From: Leishmania donovani
Taxonomy: Eukaryota > Euglenozoa > Kinetoplastea > Trypanosomatida > Trypanosomatidae
Assembly (NCBI RefSeq): GCF_000227135.1
Contig: NC_018239.1
Span: forward strand, 481,470 to 545,469
Direction of reading: 5' to 3'
Length of the DNA: 64,000 bases
Shown: positions 30,602-41,516 of the stretch, one piece after another
Position numbering within the stretch: the first letter of the stretch is position 1
Layout: each line of letters begins with the position of its first letter
Notes under the pieces: model-generated
Databases searched by the model: none
What the model saw: only the letters and a program-made list of their open reading frames with translations
Told to the model about the DNA's origin: nothing
Position numbers and translations under genes: made by a program

Positions 30602-32305
30602 CCACGCGTTCGTGTCAACAGGGCAATGAGAGAGGAGGAGGCGCACTTGCGTGCCAGCGCTGGTGCGGTGCTTCCTTAGGACGCCGGCGCCTCGCCTTGC
30701 CTGTGCTTCGTGTCGTGTCGGTGACGAAAGTGTCTCTGGGAGAAAGAGGGGGGCGATTACCCTCGCCGTGCGAGTTGGCGGTGTGATGGTGTATAAGTGC
30801 GCATATATCGCGGAACACGCGAAAGAAGAACCGCCTCGGCGGCCATCAGAATGCTCATTTTTCTCTCCTCTGTTGTGCGCAAGCGCGAGAAGTGCCAGTG
30901 CGAGCCGCGCTATCATCGGCTACGTGGGTCGACGGCAGCACAGCGACGGGGCACATCGGATGACGCGCAGCGCACCGTGCTACCGTCTACGCGCCACCTT
31001 TGCCGGTTGCCATCTTGATGTCCGAGATCACGCCGTGTCTCTCTATCTCTCGGTTCGCAATACGGCTTTATCCCCTCTTCTCTCACCGCCACACCTCTGC
31101 CTTGCCGCGTCCACGTCTCGTCGACACACACGTACTCCTCAACCCATGGACGCACGTGCATGCGTGCCGCTTCTGTACTCCACGCGCGTCTGAGGACGAG
31201 TCGCGGTGCACGACGACTCGTTATTTTGTCTTACCTGCCGAATCCTTCGGCATCACGTCAGTACGGTGTAGGCTCGGCCCGCATTCACAGACCTACGTGC
31301 CCGCTAGGAGTGCGTTTTGTGCGCAAGTGGCGTGCGAGCGCTCTGCAGAGTAGACTACCCGTTTTCTTCAAGTGCCAGAGGCACCGACAGCGAGCGGCCC
31401 TTCGCTGTTGCACTTGCGCTATCTCTCCTCGTCGCCGCTGGCTAGAGGGTGCGCCTCATCCCTCCCTAGCATTTTGGCTGCTTGTGCTTTCCGACGACGC
31501 TGTCGACTCGGCTCTGCACGGTCGTCGTCGTCCTCACACGAGAACGAGTTGTTGCTAAATCTGTCAGGCTTTAGCGTGGGCTAGTTGCGCAGTCGTTTCG
31601 CATTTCTCCCGTCGTCCCTGTCGTCCTCCCCACTCGCTGACGGATACCCGTGCACGACTCTCTTTTCTTTTCGCCCGGCCCGCTCCGCCTCTCTCCCGCT
31701 GGCTCGCCTGCTGACAACAGCCTTCGAAAACCGAAAAGCGGACATGCTTACGTGCTGCTCTCTTCCTCCGCTCTTGTTTGACCGCATCCCATCCGGCAGA
31801 CGACTTCCCCTGTCCGTTGCACGGCCCTACTCCCTTGTTCTACTTGCGCTCCCCCATTTGCGCGGTCCTGCTTGATCACCGGTGCCCACACCGTGCGCGC
31901 GCGCGTGTGTGTGTGTGTGGGTGGGTGGGTGCATGGGTGGCCGGTGCTGCTGCTCTGATCGAACGATAAAGCGAATACGGCAGCGGGAGAGCGTCCAGGG
32001 CGCTTGGTGACGGAAAACGTGTCCTGCTCACGTGGCTGAGGCGACCCCCGCGCGGGTTTGAGCCTCGACGCTTTTCGGGGACGCTGCCACGGCACATCTT
32101 TTCGTTCGTGTCTTCCCCGCTCCGTCGGCCGCTCTTCGTGCTCTGAGTCATCGAAGTTGCGCTTGGCGAGGCTGCGCGGTGGACCCTTCGATTGGACGGC
32201 TCACTTCTGCTGAGGGATTTTCCAGGGTCGCCTGTATCCCGCATCTTCCCGCTCTCGGGCCTCGCTGCAGTGGCCATCCGCCGAACTCGCGTGCGTGCGT
32301 GAGAG
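30602..32305. other. Intergenic region before ABC transporter gene
   Basis: No recognisable gene. It contains a GT/GGGT simple repeat at about 31895-31935 and pyrimidine-rich tracts at 31040-31100 and 31600-31700 that may serve splicing. Confidence 0.65.
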
Positions 32306-35300
32306 ATGTACTTTCATGGGCCGAACAGTGGTGGTGCTGTGGACGGACCGTCGTTGTCTTGTTCGCCGCCGACGATTTGCACTGGCGCCCAGTCGACAGC
32401 GGCGGCCGCGCTCCACGACATTCACGGCCAGCAGCGTGGCCCATCACCTTGGAGCGCCTTGTCGTCCTACTCGACGTGGATTAACGCTTCGTTTCTTCGT
32501 GCCCTGCACGGCGCGCATGCGGCCACCCTGAAGGCCTTTGGACAGAGTGATGGCCAACGCGCTCGCAACGGCGACGGGGTGCGGGAGTCAACGCTGCTCC
32601 CGTGTGCGGTCGCGCGCCGGCTCCACGCTTGGTACGAGGCTCTGTCCACCACTCGTGCGTGCGCAGTGGTTCTCCCGCAGGATGTTGACGGCCCTCTCGT
32701 CGTCCACCTCACACTTCTCCTCATTGGCTGGGAAGTGATGCAAGCGACATCCGTCTACCTGCGCCGTCGGCGCGCGATGCGGGCCAGTGCGAAGGCCGAG
32801 GCGGAGGCGACGCAGGCGTGTGACGAGAACGCAGCGGATGCCCAGGAGTCACGCGGCCTCTCGACCTCGCGGCAATCAGCGACGGCGCAGGTGCCGTCAC
32901 CACCGGAGATGGAGTCGGTGCAGACCAGGCAATCACTCCTGCCACGAAACTCGACACGGGCGGTGCATCGGTTGTGCAGTTACTGGGCACTTATCGAGAA
33001 GGCGGTTCTGGCTGCGCCGCGCAAGCGCGCTGGTGCGCCAACGAACGTCGCTGCTCTTGGCTGGTTCGTCAGCTCTGCGCTCGCCGGCCGGAATTCGGCA
33101 CAGGGCGGCAGGAACCGTCGCGGGTTTTACCGGCTCCCCTCGGATGGCGCTCCGCACGATGCGGGGACGGTGCTCGTGCTGTCGGACAAATCCGCGTTCC
33201 CCGTCATGACGGAGCCAGGGGGGAACTCGAAAAGGCAGCCGGGTGCGACGTCATCTGCAGCGTCGCTCGTCACAGCGGAGAAGCCGGCAGAGGTGGCGGA
33301 GCCGTGGAGGGTGATGCATTTTTTGTGGACTGACATGGTGCGCTACTCCGTAACGTATACCGAGCTGCGGCAGCTGCTGCTCGGCTGCAGTGTCGCTGAG
33401 ATTGCGAAGGTCTTCGAGAACGCTGGAGACGTGGATAGCTACCAAGGCGGCCTCTGCGCCGCCTACGGCGCACGCGCCCTGCAGCCTATATGGAGGGGTA
33501 GAAGCAGCCGCAACATCTCGCACGAGGCGGCAGCGAGCACAGCGCGCTGCGTCACAAGTCCCCCCTCGAACGGTGTCTCACCCAGCTGCTACGCAGACCC
33601 GCGCGCCGCCGTGGCATGCGTGGCACTGACGTGGTACTTGTCACTCGTGCGCGAGGTGTACGATGCGGTTATCGTGCACGAGGACGTCCAGCGCTGCGCA
33701 GGCGCGCTCGAGGAGCTTGAGGAGCACAGCAAGGCCGTGTATCAGCACGGCGTACAGGTCGGACTCGCCTTTTTCGAAGAGGAGCTGCACAGCGTCTCGT
33801 ACCGCGGTGCCGCGGACGCGAGAAGCGGCGCCGGCGGAGGGTGTGCCTCTGGACAGCCTCACCGTCATGAGCATTCAATGGTGCTTCCCGAGGTTGAGAG
33901 CACCGCCGACGGCCACGCGGTGCATGCGGCTTCTAGCTCGTCTGTGTCGATGGCAGCGGGGGTGCATCTCAGCTGCCACCGTGCGGGAAACGGGAACCAT
34001 TTACGGTGTGGCGATGCCACTGACAGTCCACTCGCCCTCTCACCGCCACCGCGCGGCCGTGGGGAACGCGTACTAGTGGGTGCGACGCACGCGCCTATCC
34101 GCGTGGCCTCGCCCTTGGCATGCTGGGCGGAGTTGAATGCTGCACTAGCTGCTCTGCTGTGGCGGCGGCGGCTGATGAAGCTGCTGCACGTGCGAAGTCT
34201 TTTCTGCTACATGTACACCGGCAGCGTGGCAAAGATGGTCTCCTCTGCCGTGCTGGCGGGGCTGACATGCCTTTCCTCCCGCGTAGCGACGACCGGGCAA
34301 GTGGCGCGCGAGGCCATCAGCTCGAACCTGGACACATACTATCGCACGCACGGGGAGAGGTCGCCACCAGGCAGCCATTCTGACAGCGGCAGCGGACCGC
34401 TCCACGGTGGTGCAGTGTCCACGCAGCAGCGCATCATTGCCCTATGCCTGCTCGAGTGCATGCGTCTCACTGTGAACACGGTGCTCACGCGCACCACGCA
34501 CGCGTACATAAACATGGCAGCCTCGCAGCGGCGCAACACCGTGAAGGCGGAGCTCTACGAGGCCCTGACGCACCTGCCTCTCGCGTTCTTCGACACACAC
34601 TCATTTGACGAGGTGGAGCAGATTGTCTACTACGTCAACGATATCGAGGGCGTGGAGGTGCACGTGCACCACTACGTCTGTGGCCTCGTCATGTCGCTTT
34701 TCGCCATGCAGCACGCCGTCCATCAGTTACCACGTCGAGCACGCCTGCTAGTGGGCGCCACGGTCGCGGTGTCGCTCACCATAAAATGCATCGGACAACG
34801 CATTAAGCAGTGGGTACAGGTGGCGCAGCGCACCGGAGGAGTGCTCCCGCCGTGGCTGCGCGGCTACGAGTCGGGCGGCGTTGCACCCGGGACGACGGAG
34901 CTCGACGCGCAGGTGGAGGAGAACACGGAGAGCAATGCGCGGCAAGGCGGCGTGATGTTGCGCGGGTTAGACATTTTAGCCGTGCTGCCGCAGCTCCGCC
35001 CGTACGCGGCGGACCTTAGCTTGATGCGGTGGTGGACACGCCATACCCACGCGTGCAGCGCCGCGGCCGGGGCGACAGAGGCATCAACGTTTCTGCAAGG
35101 CGTGCTGGTACTGCCGTTTCAGGCGTACGGCCACCTGCTGCCGGCGTTCGGCGGTGCGCTCATGACGTTCGCGGACTGGGTGCTGCCAACGCTCGTGGCC
35201 AGCTACGGTGCCTCAATGGCGTTTTGCAGTGTCGATGCGCTGAGTCTGTCGAATAGACTCATCGAGGCCATGCGGGGCGTCGGCGACACGGTCGATGCCC

Positions 35301-37132
35301 TGCTCGACGGCCGCCGCGTCGCGGAGGTGGTGTTGCTGAACGCTTACAAGGCGAATGTTCTGGAGAAGGTGCTGGATGGTCGACGGTGGGAGCCAACCAC
35401 GGCCGAATACGCGAGGGACTTCGGCTTCCCCGGCGAGGCGCACAAACACGACCGCAGCAAGGACAAATATCACGATGCCGGTGTCGGTTGCGCGGCACGT
35501 GCGACGGAGGTCGGCTCGCCTCGCTGCGACCAACGGCGCCACCTGCTGCAATCGTTGCGCCGTGCCGACTCCCATACAGTCACGCCATCTCCATCGTTGC
35601 TCATGCTGCGGTGGATGCGCGTCCTCAAGCACAACTGCTGCTGGTGCGTCACACACGCCCCACCTATTAGTATTCTCGGACGATTTTTGCGACTTGTACG
35701 ACGCGGGCTTGCAACGATGGGGATCGTAAAAAAAGACCGCCGCGGCAACAGCCGACGCCAATCACGGAAGCCCTACCGCCATCACCGCCGTCCAAACCGG
35801 CCATGCCATATTTCCTGCCGGCGGAGACGTCCGTCACAGCAAGAGGACCAGCAGCCATTCAAGAGTCCTCGATCTCTAGCGCCGGGCAGCGCGAGTGAAG
35901 CGACGGATGCGTGTCTGAGCAACCACTCGTCCGAGGACGATAACGGCCGCGGCGCTGATGCCTGCGCCTCGTCGTCGCCACTCAGCGACGATTCCGACGT
36001 TGACCGTGAAGCTGCAGCGGCGGCCACCGTGGCGCTGCTCACGAGCGGCAGTGTGCATGCCGTGACAGTGCGGAACGTGCAGTTTTGCTATCCCACTGCC
36101 CCTACGGTGCCGGTGTTCTCACACCCTATCACGTGCTCCTTCGTGCTCCAAGGCGACCGCGATGCGTCTTCGCCGTCGCCGTCGAGTGCCTCGCAGCCGC
36201 AGACGGCAAGGTGCGGCTGTAGCAGCAGAGGCCGTCTGGTGTGTCTTGTAGGGCCCAGCGGCCACGGCAAGTCTACTCTGCTCAGCCTGTTATTGGGGAT
36301 GTACACGCATTACGGGACGCCTAGTCGCGTCCTCGACAATGACAACGATGCCAGCAGGGGTGGCGGCGGCGGCGAGGCGCAACAGCAGGGCGGCGCTGAA
36401 GCGCGGGAGGGAGAGGAGGCGCTCTTCAATCCTTCATGCCCTGCGGTCATTCCGGACATCGTGCTCACGCTGGCGTTGCCGCGTTCGCTGGCCTACTCCT
36501 CCGAAGAGCTGGGGTCAGCCGGCTTGCAGGATGCCACGCCGACCCCAGCTGCATCTGCCATGTTGGAGATGGTTTATGAGCAGCTGTCTGTTGCCTCGAT
36601 TCCGCGCGACATCCTTCGCGGAAAGCTCTTCAGTTTTGTGCCGCAGAACCCCGTGATCTTTTCCGGGGCCACCATAGCGCACAACATCAGCCTTGAGAAT
36701 TACGTATCCCTTGAGCAGGAGGAGCTGCTGGCGGAGATTGCGCAGTGCGCTGCCTGGGCACACTGCGAGTACATTCAGCGCTTTCCGCAAGGCTTGCTGA
36801 CGTACATTGCTGACAGCGGAACAGGGGCTTGGTCGTCTCCACTCGCGTCTGCAGGTACTGGAGGCTGCGGCGCCGGTGGTGGTGGTGTGGTGCGCCTCAG
36901 CATTGGCCAGGCGCAGCGACTGATGATGGCACGTGCTCTGTTCCACGGTCGGCGCGGCGGCACCGTGCTCGTGATGGACGAGCCCACCGCGAGTCTGGAC
37001 AAGGAGGTGAAGCTGCAAATACTGGGCGAGTGGCGCGAGTTGCTGGACTCTGGTATTGTACGCGGCGCGATATGCGCAACCCACGATGACGATCTCATCG
37101 CGGTGGCAGATCAGGTCGTGCGTCTGCCGTAG
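32306..37132 (+). CDS. ABC half-transporter, atypical long form
   Basis: A 1608-residue protein with one transmembrane domain and one C-terminal nucleotide-binding domain (NBD), about twice the usual half-transporter length. Hydrophobic or coupling segments lie at about 631-660, 710-830 (with LPLAFFDTHSFDEVEQIVYYVNDI, typical of ABCB-type transmembrane domains) and 933-1007. A basic Arg-rich linker lies near 1131-1185. The NBD has Walker A GPSGHGKST (1316-1324), Q-loop FVPQNP, a signature reading LSIGQAQR (1531 on) where LSGGQ is usual, Walker B VLVMDEPTASLD (D1558, E1559) and H-loop ATHDD (H1593). About 110 residues separate Walker A from the Q-loop instead of about 40-50, including a Gly/Gln-rich insert; a second Gly-rich insert precedes the signature. 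The catalytic Glu and His are present, so ATPase activity is possible. Substrate and membrane are unknown. The start at 32306 is the first ATG in frame. Confidence 0.87.
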   Translation: MYFHGPNSGGAVDGPSLSCSPPTICTGAQSTAAAALHDIHGQQRGPSPWSALSSYSTWINASFLRALHGAHAATLKAFGQSDGQRARNGDGVRESTLLPCAVARRLHAWYEALSTTRACAVVLPQDVDGPLVVHLTLLLIGWEVMQATSVYLRRRRAMRASAKAEAEATQACDENAADAQESRGLSTSRQSATAQVPSPPEMESVQTRQSLLPRNSTRAVHRLCSYWALIEKAVLAAPRKRAGAPTNVAALGWFVSSALAGRNSAQGGRNRRGFYRLPSDGAPHDAGTVLVLSDKSAFPVMTEPGGNSKRQPGATSSAASLVTAEKPAEVAEPWRVMHFLWTDMVRYSVTYTELRQLLLGCSVAEIAKVFENAGDVDSYQGGLCAAYGARALQPIWRGRSSRNISHEAAASTARCVTSPPSNGVSPSCYADPRAAVACVALTWYLSLVREVYDAVIVHEDVQRCAGALEELEEHSKAVYQHGVQVGLAFFEEELHSVSYRGAADARSGAGGGCASGQPHRHEHSMVLPEVESTADGHAVHAASSSSVSMAAGVHLSCHRAGNGNHLRCGDATDSPLALSPPPRGRGERVLVGATHAPIRVASPLACWAELNAALAALLWRRRLMKLLHVRSLFCYMYTGSVAKMVSSAVLAGLTCLSSRVATTGQVAREAISSNLDTYYRTHGERSPPGSHSDSGSGPLHGGAVSTQQRIIALCLLECMRLTVNTVLTRTTHAYINMAASQRRNTVKAELYEALTHLPLAFFDTHSFDEVEQIVYYVNDIEGVEVHVHHYVCGLVMSLFAMQHAVHQLPRRARLLVGATVAVSLTIKCIGQRIKQWVQVAQRTGGVLPPWLRGYESGGVAPGTTELDAQVEENTESNARQGGVMLRGLDILAVLPQLRPYAADLSLMRWWTRHTHACSAAAGATEASTFLQGVLVLPFQAYGHLLPAFGGALMTFADWVLPTLVASYGASMAFCSVDALSLSNRLIEAMRGVGDTVDALLDGRRVAEVVLLNAYKANVLEKVLDGRRWEPTTAEYARDFGFPGEAHKHDRSKDKYHDAGVGCAARATEVGSPRCDQRRHLLQSLRRADSHTVTPSPSLLMLRWMRVLKHNCCWCVTHAPPISILGRFLRLVRRGLATMGIVKKDRRGNSRRQSRKPYRHHRRPNRPCHISCRRRRPSQQEDQQPFKSPRSLAPGSASEATDACLSNHSSEDDNGRGADACASSSPLSDDSDVDREAAAAATVALLTSGSVHAVTVRNVQFCYPTAPTVPVFSHPITCSFVLQGDRDASSPSPSSASQPQTARCGCSSRGRLVCLVGPSGHGKSTLLSLLLGMYTHYGTPSRVLDNDNDASRGGGGGEAQQQGGAEAREGEEALFNPSCPAVIPDIVLTLALPRSLAYSSEELGSAGLQDATPTPAASAMLEMVYEQLSVASIPRDILRGKLFSFVPQNPVIFSGATIAHNISLENYVSLEQEELLAEIAQCAAWAHCEYIQRFPQGLLTYIADSGTGAWSSPLASAGTGGCGAGGGGVVRLSIGQAQRLMMARALFHGRRGGTVLVMDEPTASLDKEVKLQILGEWRELLDSGIVRGAICATHDDDLIAVADQVVRLP

Positions 37133-38862
37133 CCTCGGAGAGGCTGAGACTCACGTGCATATTGTCTCGGCCAAAAAAGAGGCTGGTAAGGGGGCGTGCT
37201 GATGGGTGCCGTGGCTTCCTCACTCCGCGCGTGCCTGCATCCTTGCAATGTCTGTGTACTGCCCCTCGACGGGGCGCGAGTGAGTGCACGAGCACTGCCA
37301 AGAGGCTCCTACTGCTGTTGCTGCTGCACAGTCGGCTCTCAAGAGCAGCGACAGGAGACAACGAAGGAAAGACTCGTCGAAGGACGCAACGGTGCCGGTG
37401 GAGTCGAGCATGTGTGTGAAGTGAGGCATAGAAAGCGGGCGACAAGACGCCCTTCTGCCTCTCTCCCTACTGCTGGTATCATCGCTGTTCGTGAACCGGG
37501 ACGCGTGCTGGTCAGGTTACCGGATGGAGGCGCTGGGTTCGCTTCGTGATGCTGACGTGCCCAACGTGATTCCTTCTCTACCGTGTCTTTTATGTGCGCC
37601 CTCTCACATCTTTTAACGGTACCTGTTCGTCTTCTGAAGCCGGCTGCCGTGTTGGGCACCCACCCTCATCTATCCCTCATCAGCATTCCCAGCCCGCCTA
37701 CCCTTCATGCTCTCGCTCGTCGATGAATGGCGTAGTATGCGTCCGCCAACTAAGAAGCAAGTGAGACGTTGCGCTTGCTGACCGTGACCGCGGAGCGCCG
37801 CTTCAGTTGATGCGCTCTTTCTGTGCTGAGTTTCTCGCCTTCTCCCTTTCTGACAGCATCTTTCACCGCTTCAGCGCATGAGGGTCGGAGGAGGACGACG
37901 CACACTGGTAGGCGCGGACTCACGGACAGCGCTGCTGTCTCTTCACGGCAACACTTGCGTCTTTGCTTCTCTCCTGTAGCCCATCTGCTGTGGCTGATTG
38001 CCCGCGCTGCGTATGCCCCCCCTGTGCGCTCCCAGCTCCTCTATCCCTTATCCGCTTGAGATGTCGTCCGTTCGCGCTGGTGATGAGGAAAGCATCTCTT
38101 GCCCAGCGTGCCGACACGCTAACCGAGACGGTAGCAGTGTGCCGCACCTTGCCCAGCTGGTGTGCCGCTCTTCGTGGCACGTGTTCGCTTCCCTCCGCGT
38201 GTCGTCTTCGTTGTGCACGCGCGGGCGCATGCTTGCCTTGTGTACTCCCGTCTCTGGCGGTGCCTAAGGAACGCCTTCTCGCTCTCTCGCCCACTCTTTC
38301 TAAATGCGCCCCTTCACTGAAACCGGCACTCTGTGCGTGTGTGTGAAAGAGCCTTTGCCGCGTCATGGCAGACGCTCCGCAGCGTCTTGTAGGCCGCTGT
38401 ACGCAACGCATTCGACAGATGCTGGACATGCTGCATGATGGTGCTCTCCCCGCACGCACACCCACCACCGCTGTCTCTCTCACCTCAACGCCCATCCGCT
38501 TTACCTGTTCTTCATGAATGTCTCTCATACACACACGCACACATATATATATATATATATACATGTATACATATATGTATACACATGTAAGCACACGAGC
38601 ACGCGCGCCGTAAACGCGGCGGTGCCTCTCTCTCACACGCTCGCTTTCTGTCTCTGTCTGTGTTCTTTGCTCTGCTGCGGAAGCGAAGCATCTACTCTAC
38701 GCACTCCGCGCACATCAACACCGCCGCCCCAAGCCTCTTCGGGCGTCTCGACGCGCTCTGGTTCTTCGCGTTTTGTGTGTGACCTCCTCGATCGCTCGCT
38801 TGCCTTCTCTCTGTGCATTGCGACTTCTGCACGTTTTTTTTTTCGGTGTTGCGCTTCGAGGA
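37133..38862. other. Intergenic region with AT-rich repeat
   Basis: No gene seen. It contains an AT-rich TA/TG tract at 38539-38590 and pyrimidine-rich segments (38630-38670, 38795-38845). The open frame of the next gene extends back to 38773 through a pyrimidine tract that more likely belongs to the splice region. Confidence 0.65.
38539..38590. repeat. AT-rich TA/TGTA tract
   Basis: A TA dinucleotide run followed by TACATGTATACATATATGTATACA, which is nearly self-complementary and could form a hairpin or cruciform. It lies about 270 bp upstream of the next gene. Confidence 0.88.
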
Positions 38863-40551
38863 ATGGCGTCTGTCGGCAGTTTTGTGCACACTACCGACCC
38901 TGCGGTGGCTGCCCTGGAGTCGCCGCCGTTACACACCGAAACCCGTTTGCGGCGTCCGAGCGCTGACTCGCAGAGCACGAGCTATTGGAACCGTTTTTCG
39001 GGCAGCATGCTGGATAACTCGAAGTCGAATGGTGGCCCCAAGCATGCATCTACTTGTCACCCCCGCGCGCCACACGACCTACCCTCGAGTGTGACGCGCT
39101 TTCTCTGCCTCAGCAGCTCGTCGAGCCCGGCTGCAGCCAAGCATCTGCGGCGCCAGCTGCTGGTCGTGCGCGACTGCTGCGTCACACTCGGCAACAAGGT
39201 AAAGGGCGGCGAGCTGCTTTCGCTTGGCGGAGGTCAAATTTCGCGCAAAATGGAGGCGACGGCGGACTTCAACAGCTGCCTCGGCGTCCTCTTTGCCGCT
39301 TCTCTCATCTTCACGGGTGAGACGGAGGGCGTTGCCAAGGACACCCTATGCAGCGTCGTGGCGATGCTCAAGTCCGCCCAAGAGAGCGGCGACGAGAAGG
39401 TCTTCCGTGCCGCCGTTGTCAACATAGTCAACCGCATCCTCCTTTGCACGCCGCTGAAGCCGCCTGCGCGCAACGCTGCCAAGGAGGCGGCACGGAAGAA
39501 CGCTGGGAAGCAGCAGGAACACGCTAGACAGGAGCCGAAGTTGAAGGACGAGTGCCTCGACTTTCTGACTGTCGAGGACGGTGCTCCGGTGCTGCTGGAA
39601 GGTGTGTGGAAGCGCTGGCTGCGCTACTTCGAGGATGGCTACGTTCGCTACGTGGAGAAGCTCATGACTGAAGAGCACCAGGCCTTGGAAGCTGCGGCGG
39701 CCGCAGCCGAGGCAGATGATGAGGACAAAGACGAGGAAGCCCAGTATGTCGACGGCGTACCCGCCACAGCAACCCAGACCATATCTACGGTTCCGCTCTT
39801 CACCCCGTGGCAGGATTATTGGAAGTCGCCGACGAGCGCCTATGCGCAGTTCTGCTACTTCCTGCTCGCCATCTTCTTTGTGCGCACCAAGGACTTCTCG
39901 CTCAACTACCTTGCCCGTGTCACGAAGCTAGTGCAGTACTTCACGTACCAGCTGGAGTCTAAGGACGGTGAGCCCATTGCGGTGAGGACGGACACGGATG
40001 CGGAGGAGGAAAGTGCGCAGTCGGAGGACGAAGACGACGAGACTGCACCGCCGCAGCAGGAGGGGCGACAGGAGAAGCGGGCGCACTCCTTGCCGATGCC
40101 CGAGTACGACAAGGCCGTTACTCAGCGCAGATTTACGATGGCTCGACGGTCTGGTTCGCGGGGGCTCGCGCCTACGGTGGTGTCGGTCAAGAAGGCTGAG
40201 AAACCGCGCCGGCATTGTCACAAGTGCTTCTTAACGGACGTGCTTCCAGGAGAACTGCGCCCGTCGGTCGAAGCGGTGCGGCAGGAGGAGGCGGAAGCGG
40301 CTGCCAGGGACTCAGAGGAGCACTCGCACCTGCCCCTGGTGCGTCGCTCGGACAATCTGGACCTCTGCGACCCCTCGACCACTCCGCAGCGCGAGCGCGA
40401 GCAGCTCGACGCCTGTGACGCGTCAACGGAGTCCGTGCAGGGCGTGTGGGACCCCGCAGCAGCGGAGTCACTCGAAGGGTCAGAGGAGCAGCGCAGCGTA
40501 TCCAACGCGATGGCACTGGCGACGCCAAAGGAGGACGCCGAGAGCCTTTAA
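38863..40551 (+). CDS. Acidic protein of unknown function
   Basis: A 562-residue protein not matched to a family. The central part (about 80-370) looks folded and helical, with segments such as LRRQLLVVRDCCVTLGNKV, VFRAAVVNIVNRILL and WLRYFEDGYVRYVEKLM, then a hydrophobic AQFCYFLLAIFFVRTKDFSL stretch that could be a buried helix or a single membrane segment. Acidic runs lie near 283-295 and 377-392, followed by a basic HCHKC-containing segment near 445-455 and a Glu/Ser-rich tail. The ATG at 38863 is chosen because the upstream in-frame codons lie within a T-rich tract; an AG immediately precedes it (38859-38860), so the true splice site is probably further upstream. An alternative start at 38773 would add 30 hydrophobic residues. 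Confidence 0.82.
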   Translation: MASVGSFVHTTDPAVAALESPPLHTETRLRRPSADSQSTSYWNRFSGSMLDNSKSNGGPKHASTCHPRAPHDLPSSVTRFLCLSSSSSPAAAKHLRRQLLVVRDCCVTLGNKVKGGELLSLGGGQISRKMEATADFNSCLGVLFAASLIFTGETEGVAKDTLCSVVAMLKSAQESGDEKVFRAAVVNIVNRILLCTPLKPPARNAAKEAARKNAGKQQEHARQEPKLKDECLDFLTVEDGAPVLLEGVWKRWLRYFEDGYVRYVEKLMTEEHQALEAAAAAAEADDEDKDEEAQYVDGVPATATQTISTVPLFTPWQDYWKSPTSAYAQFCYFLLAIFFVRTKDFSLNYLARVTKLVQYFTYQLESKDGEPIAVRTDTDAEEESAQSEDEDDETAPPQQEGRQEKRAHSLPMPEYDKAVTQRRFTMARRSGSRGLAPTVVSVKKAEKPRRHCHKCFLTDVLPGELRPSVEAVRQEEAEAAARDSEEHSHLPLVRRSDNLDLCDPSTTPQREREQLDACDASTESVQGVWDPAAAESLEGSEEQRSVSNAMALATPKEDAESL

Positions 40552-40819
40552 AAGCTCTTTTTCATACTACCAGCTGGGTTGCAAGGCACCTTTACTCCTC
40601 ACGTGGCGTCCGCTGCCCAGTGTCACAAGCCACTTCCTTTGCCTTGCGGATTCTCTCCTCCGTATCCGATTGCGGCGCCTCTAACTGCGTGGCGTCCTCT
40701 TCGCCTACACACGTCTGTGGTCGCTGTTATCGGCGCTGCTGTTCTTGTCCTCCTTCGTTTCTTTTCGACTCGCCTGCTCGTTTCACGTCTGCAAACGCTG
40801 GCCCACGCCATGACGCGCA

Positions 40820-41118
40820 TGCCAATGCATCAACGCTCCGAAACAAAGGAAGCAGCGCTCCAGCGCCGTCACCCATCCAGCAAACCTTCTTTATGGGCAC
40901 GCATCCAGGCTACCCGTGTGTGCCTTCCCGACCCGCAGGGCGCACACGAGCGGTGAAACAGGGCAGCATCCGCCCGTCCCCCTTCGCGTCCCACTACGAG
41001 ACCCGCCTCCACGCTCTTCAAGCTGCCCACGGTGCGTGAGCTCGACGTGGCACTCCGTGAAATCAACTGCGGCTCCGCCCCGGGCGTCGACGAGGGTGAC
41101 GGTGAGGCCATCGACCCC
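40820..41118 (+). repeat. 299-bp direct repeat, left copy
   Basis: Identical by inspection to 41218-41516 (offset 398 bp). It starts at tgccaatgcatcaacgctcc and ends inside a C run at the edge of the first N gap. Both copies carry the start of the reverse-transcriptase remnant. See the matching finding: probably one locus assembled twice. Confidence 0.9.
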
Positions 41119-41217
41119 NNNNNNNNNNNNNNNNNNNNNNNNNNNNNNNNNNNNNNNNNNNNNNNNNNNNNNNNNNNNNNNNNNNNNNNNNNNNNNNNNN
41201 NNNNNNNNNNNNNNNNN
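41119..41217. other. Assembly gap (99 N)
   Basis: A run of 99 undetermined bases. The left flank ends in a C run, and the right flank restarts at the exact first base of the duplicated segment. This is the pattern of two unmerged overlapping contig ends and not of missing sequence. Confidence 0.97.
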
Positions 41218-41516
41218 TGCCAATGCATCAACGCTCCGAAACAAAGGAAGCAGCGCTCCAGCGCCGTCACCCATCCAGCAAACCTTCTTTATGGGCACGC
41301 ATCCAGGCTACCCGTGTGTGCCTTCCCGACCCGCAGGGCGCACACGAGCGGTGAAACAGGGCAGCATCCGCCCGTCCCCCTTCGCGTCCCACTACGAGAC
41401 CCGCCTCCACGCTCTTCAAGCTGCCCACGGTGCGTGAGCTCGACGTGGCACTCCGTGAAATCAACTGCGGCTCCGCCCCGGGCGTCGACGAGGGTGACGG
41501 TGAGGCCATCGACCCC
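41218..41516 (+). repeat. 299-bp direct repeat, right copy
   Basis: Second copy of the segment at 40820-41118. Here the terminal C run is longer (C10, 41513-41522) and the sequence continues into the rest of the reverse-transcriptase remnant. Confidence 0.9.
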
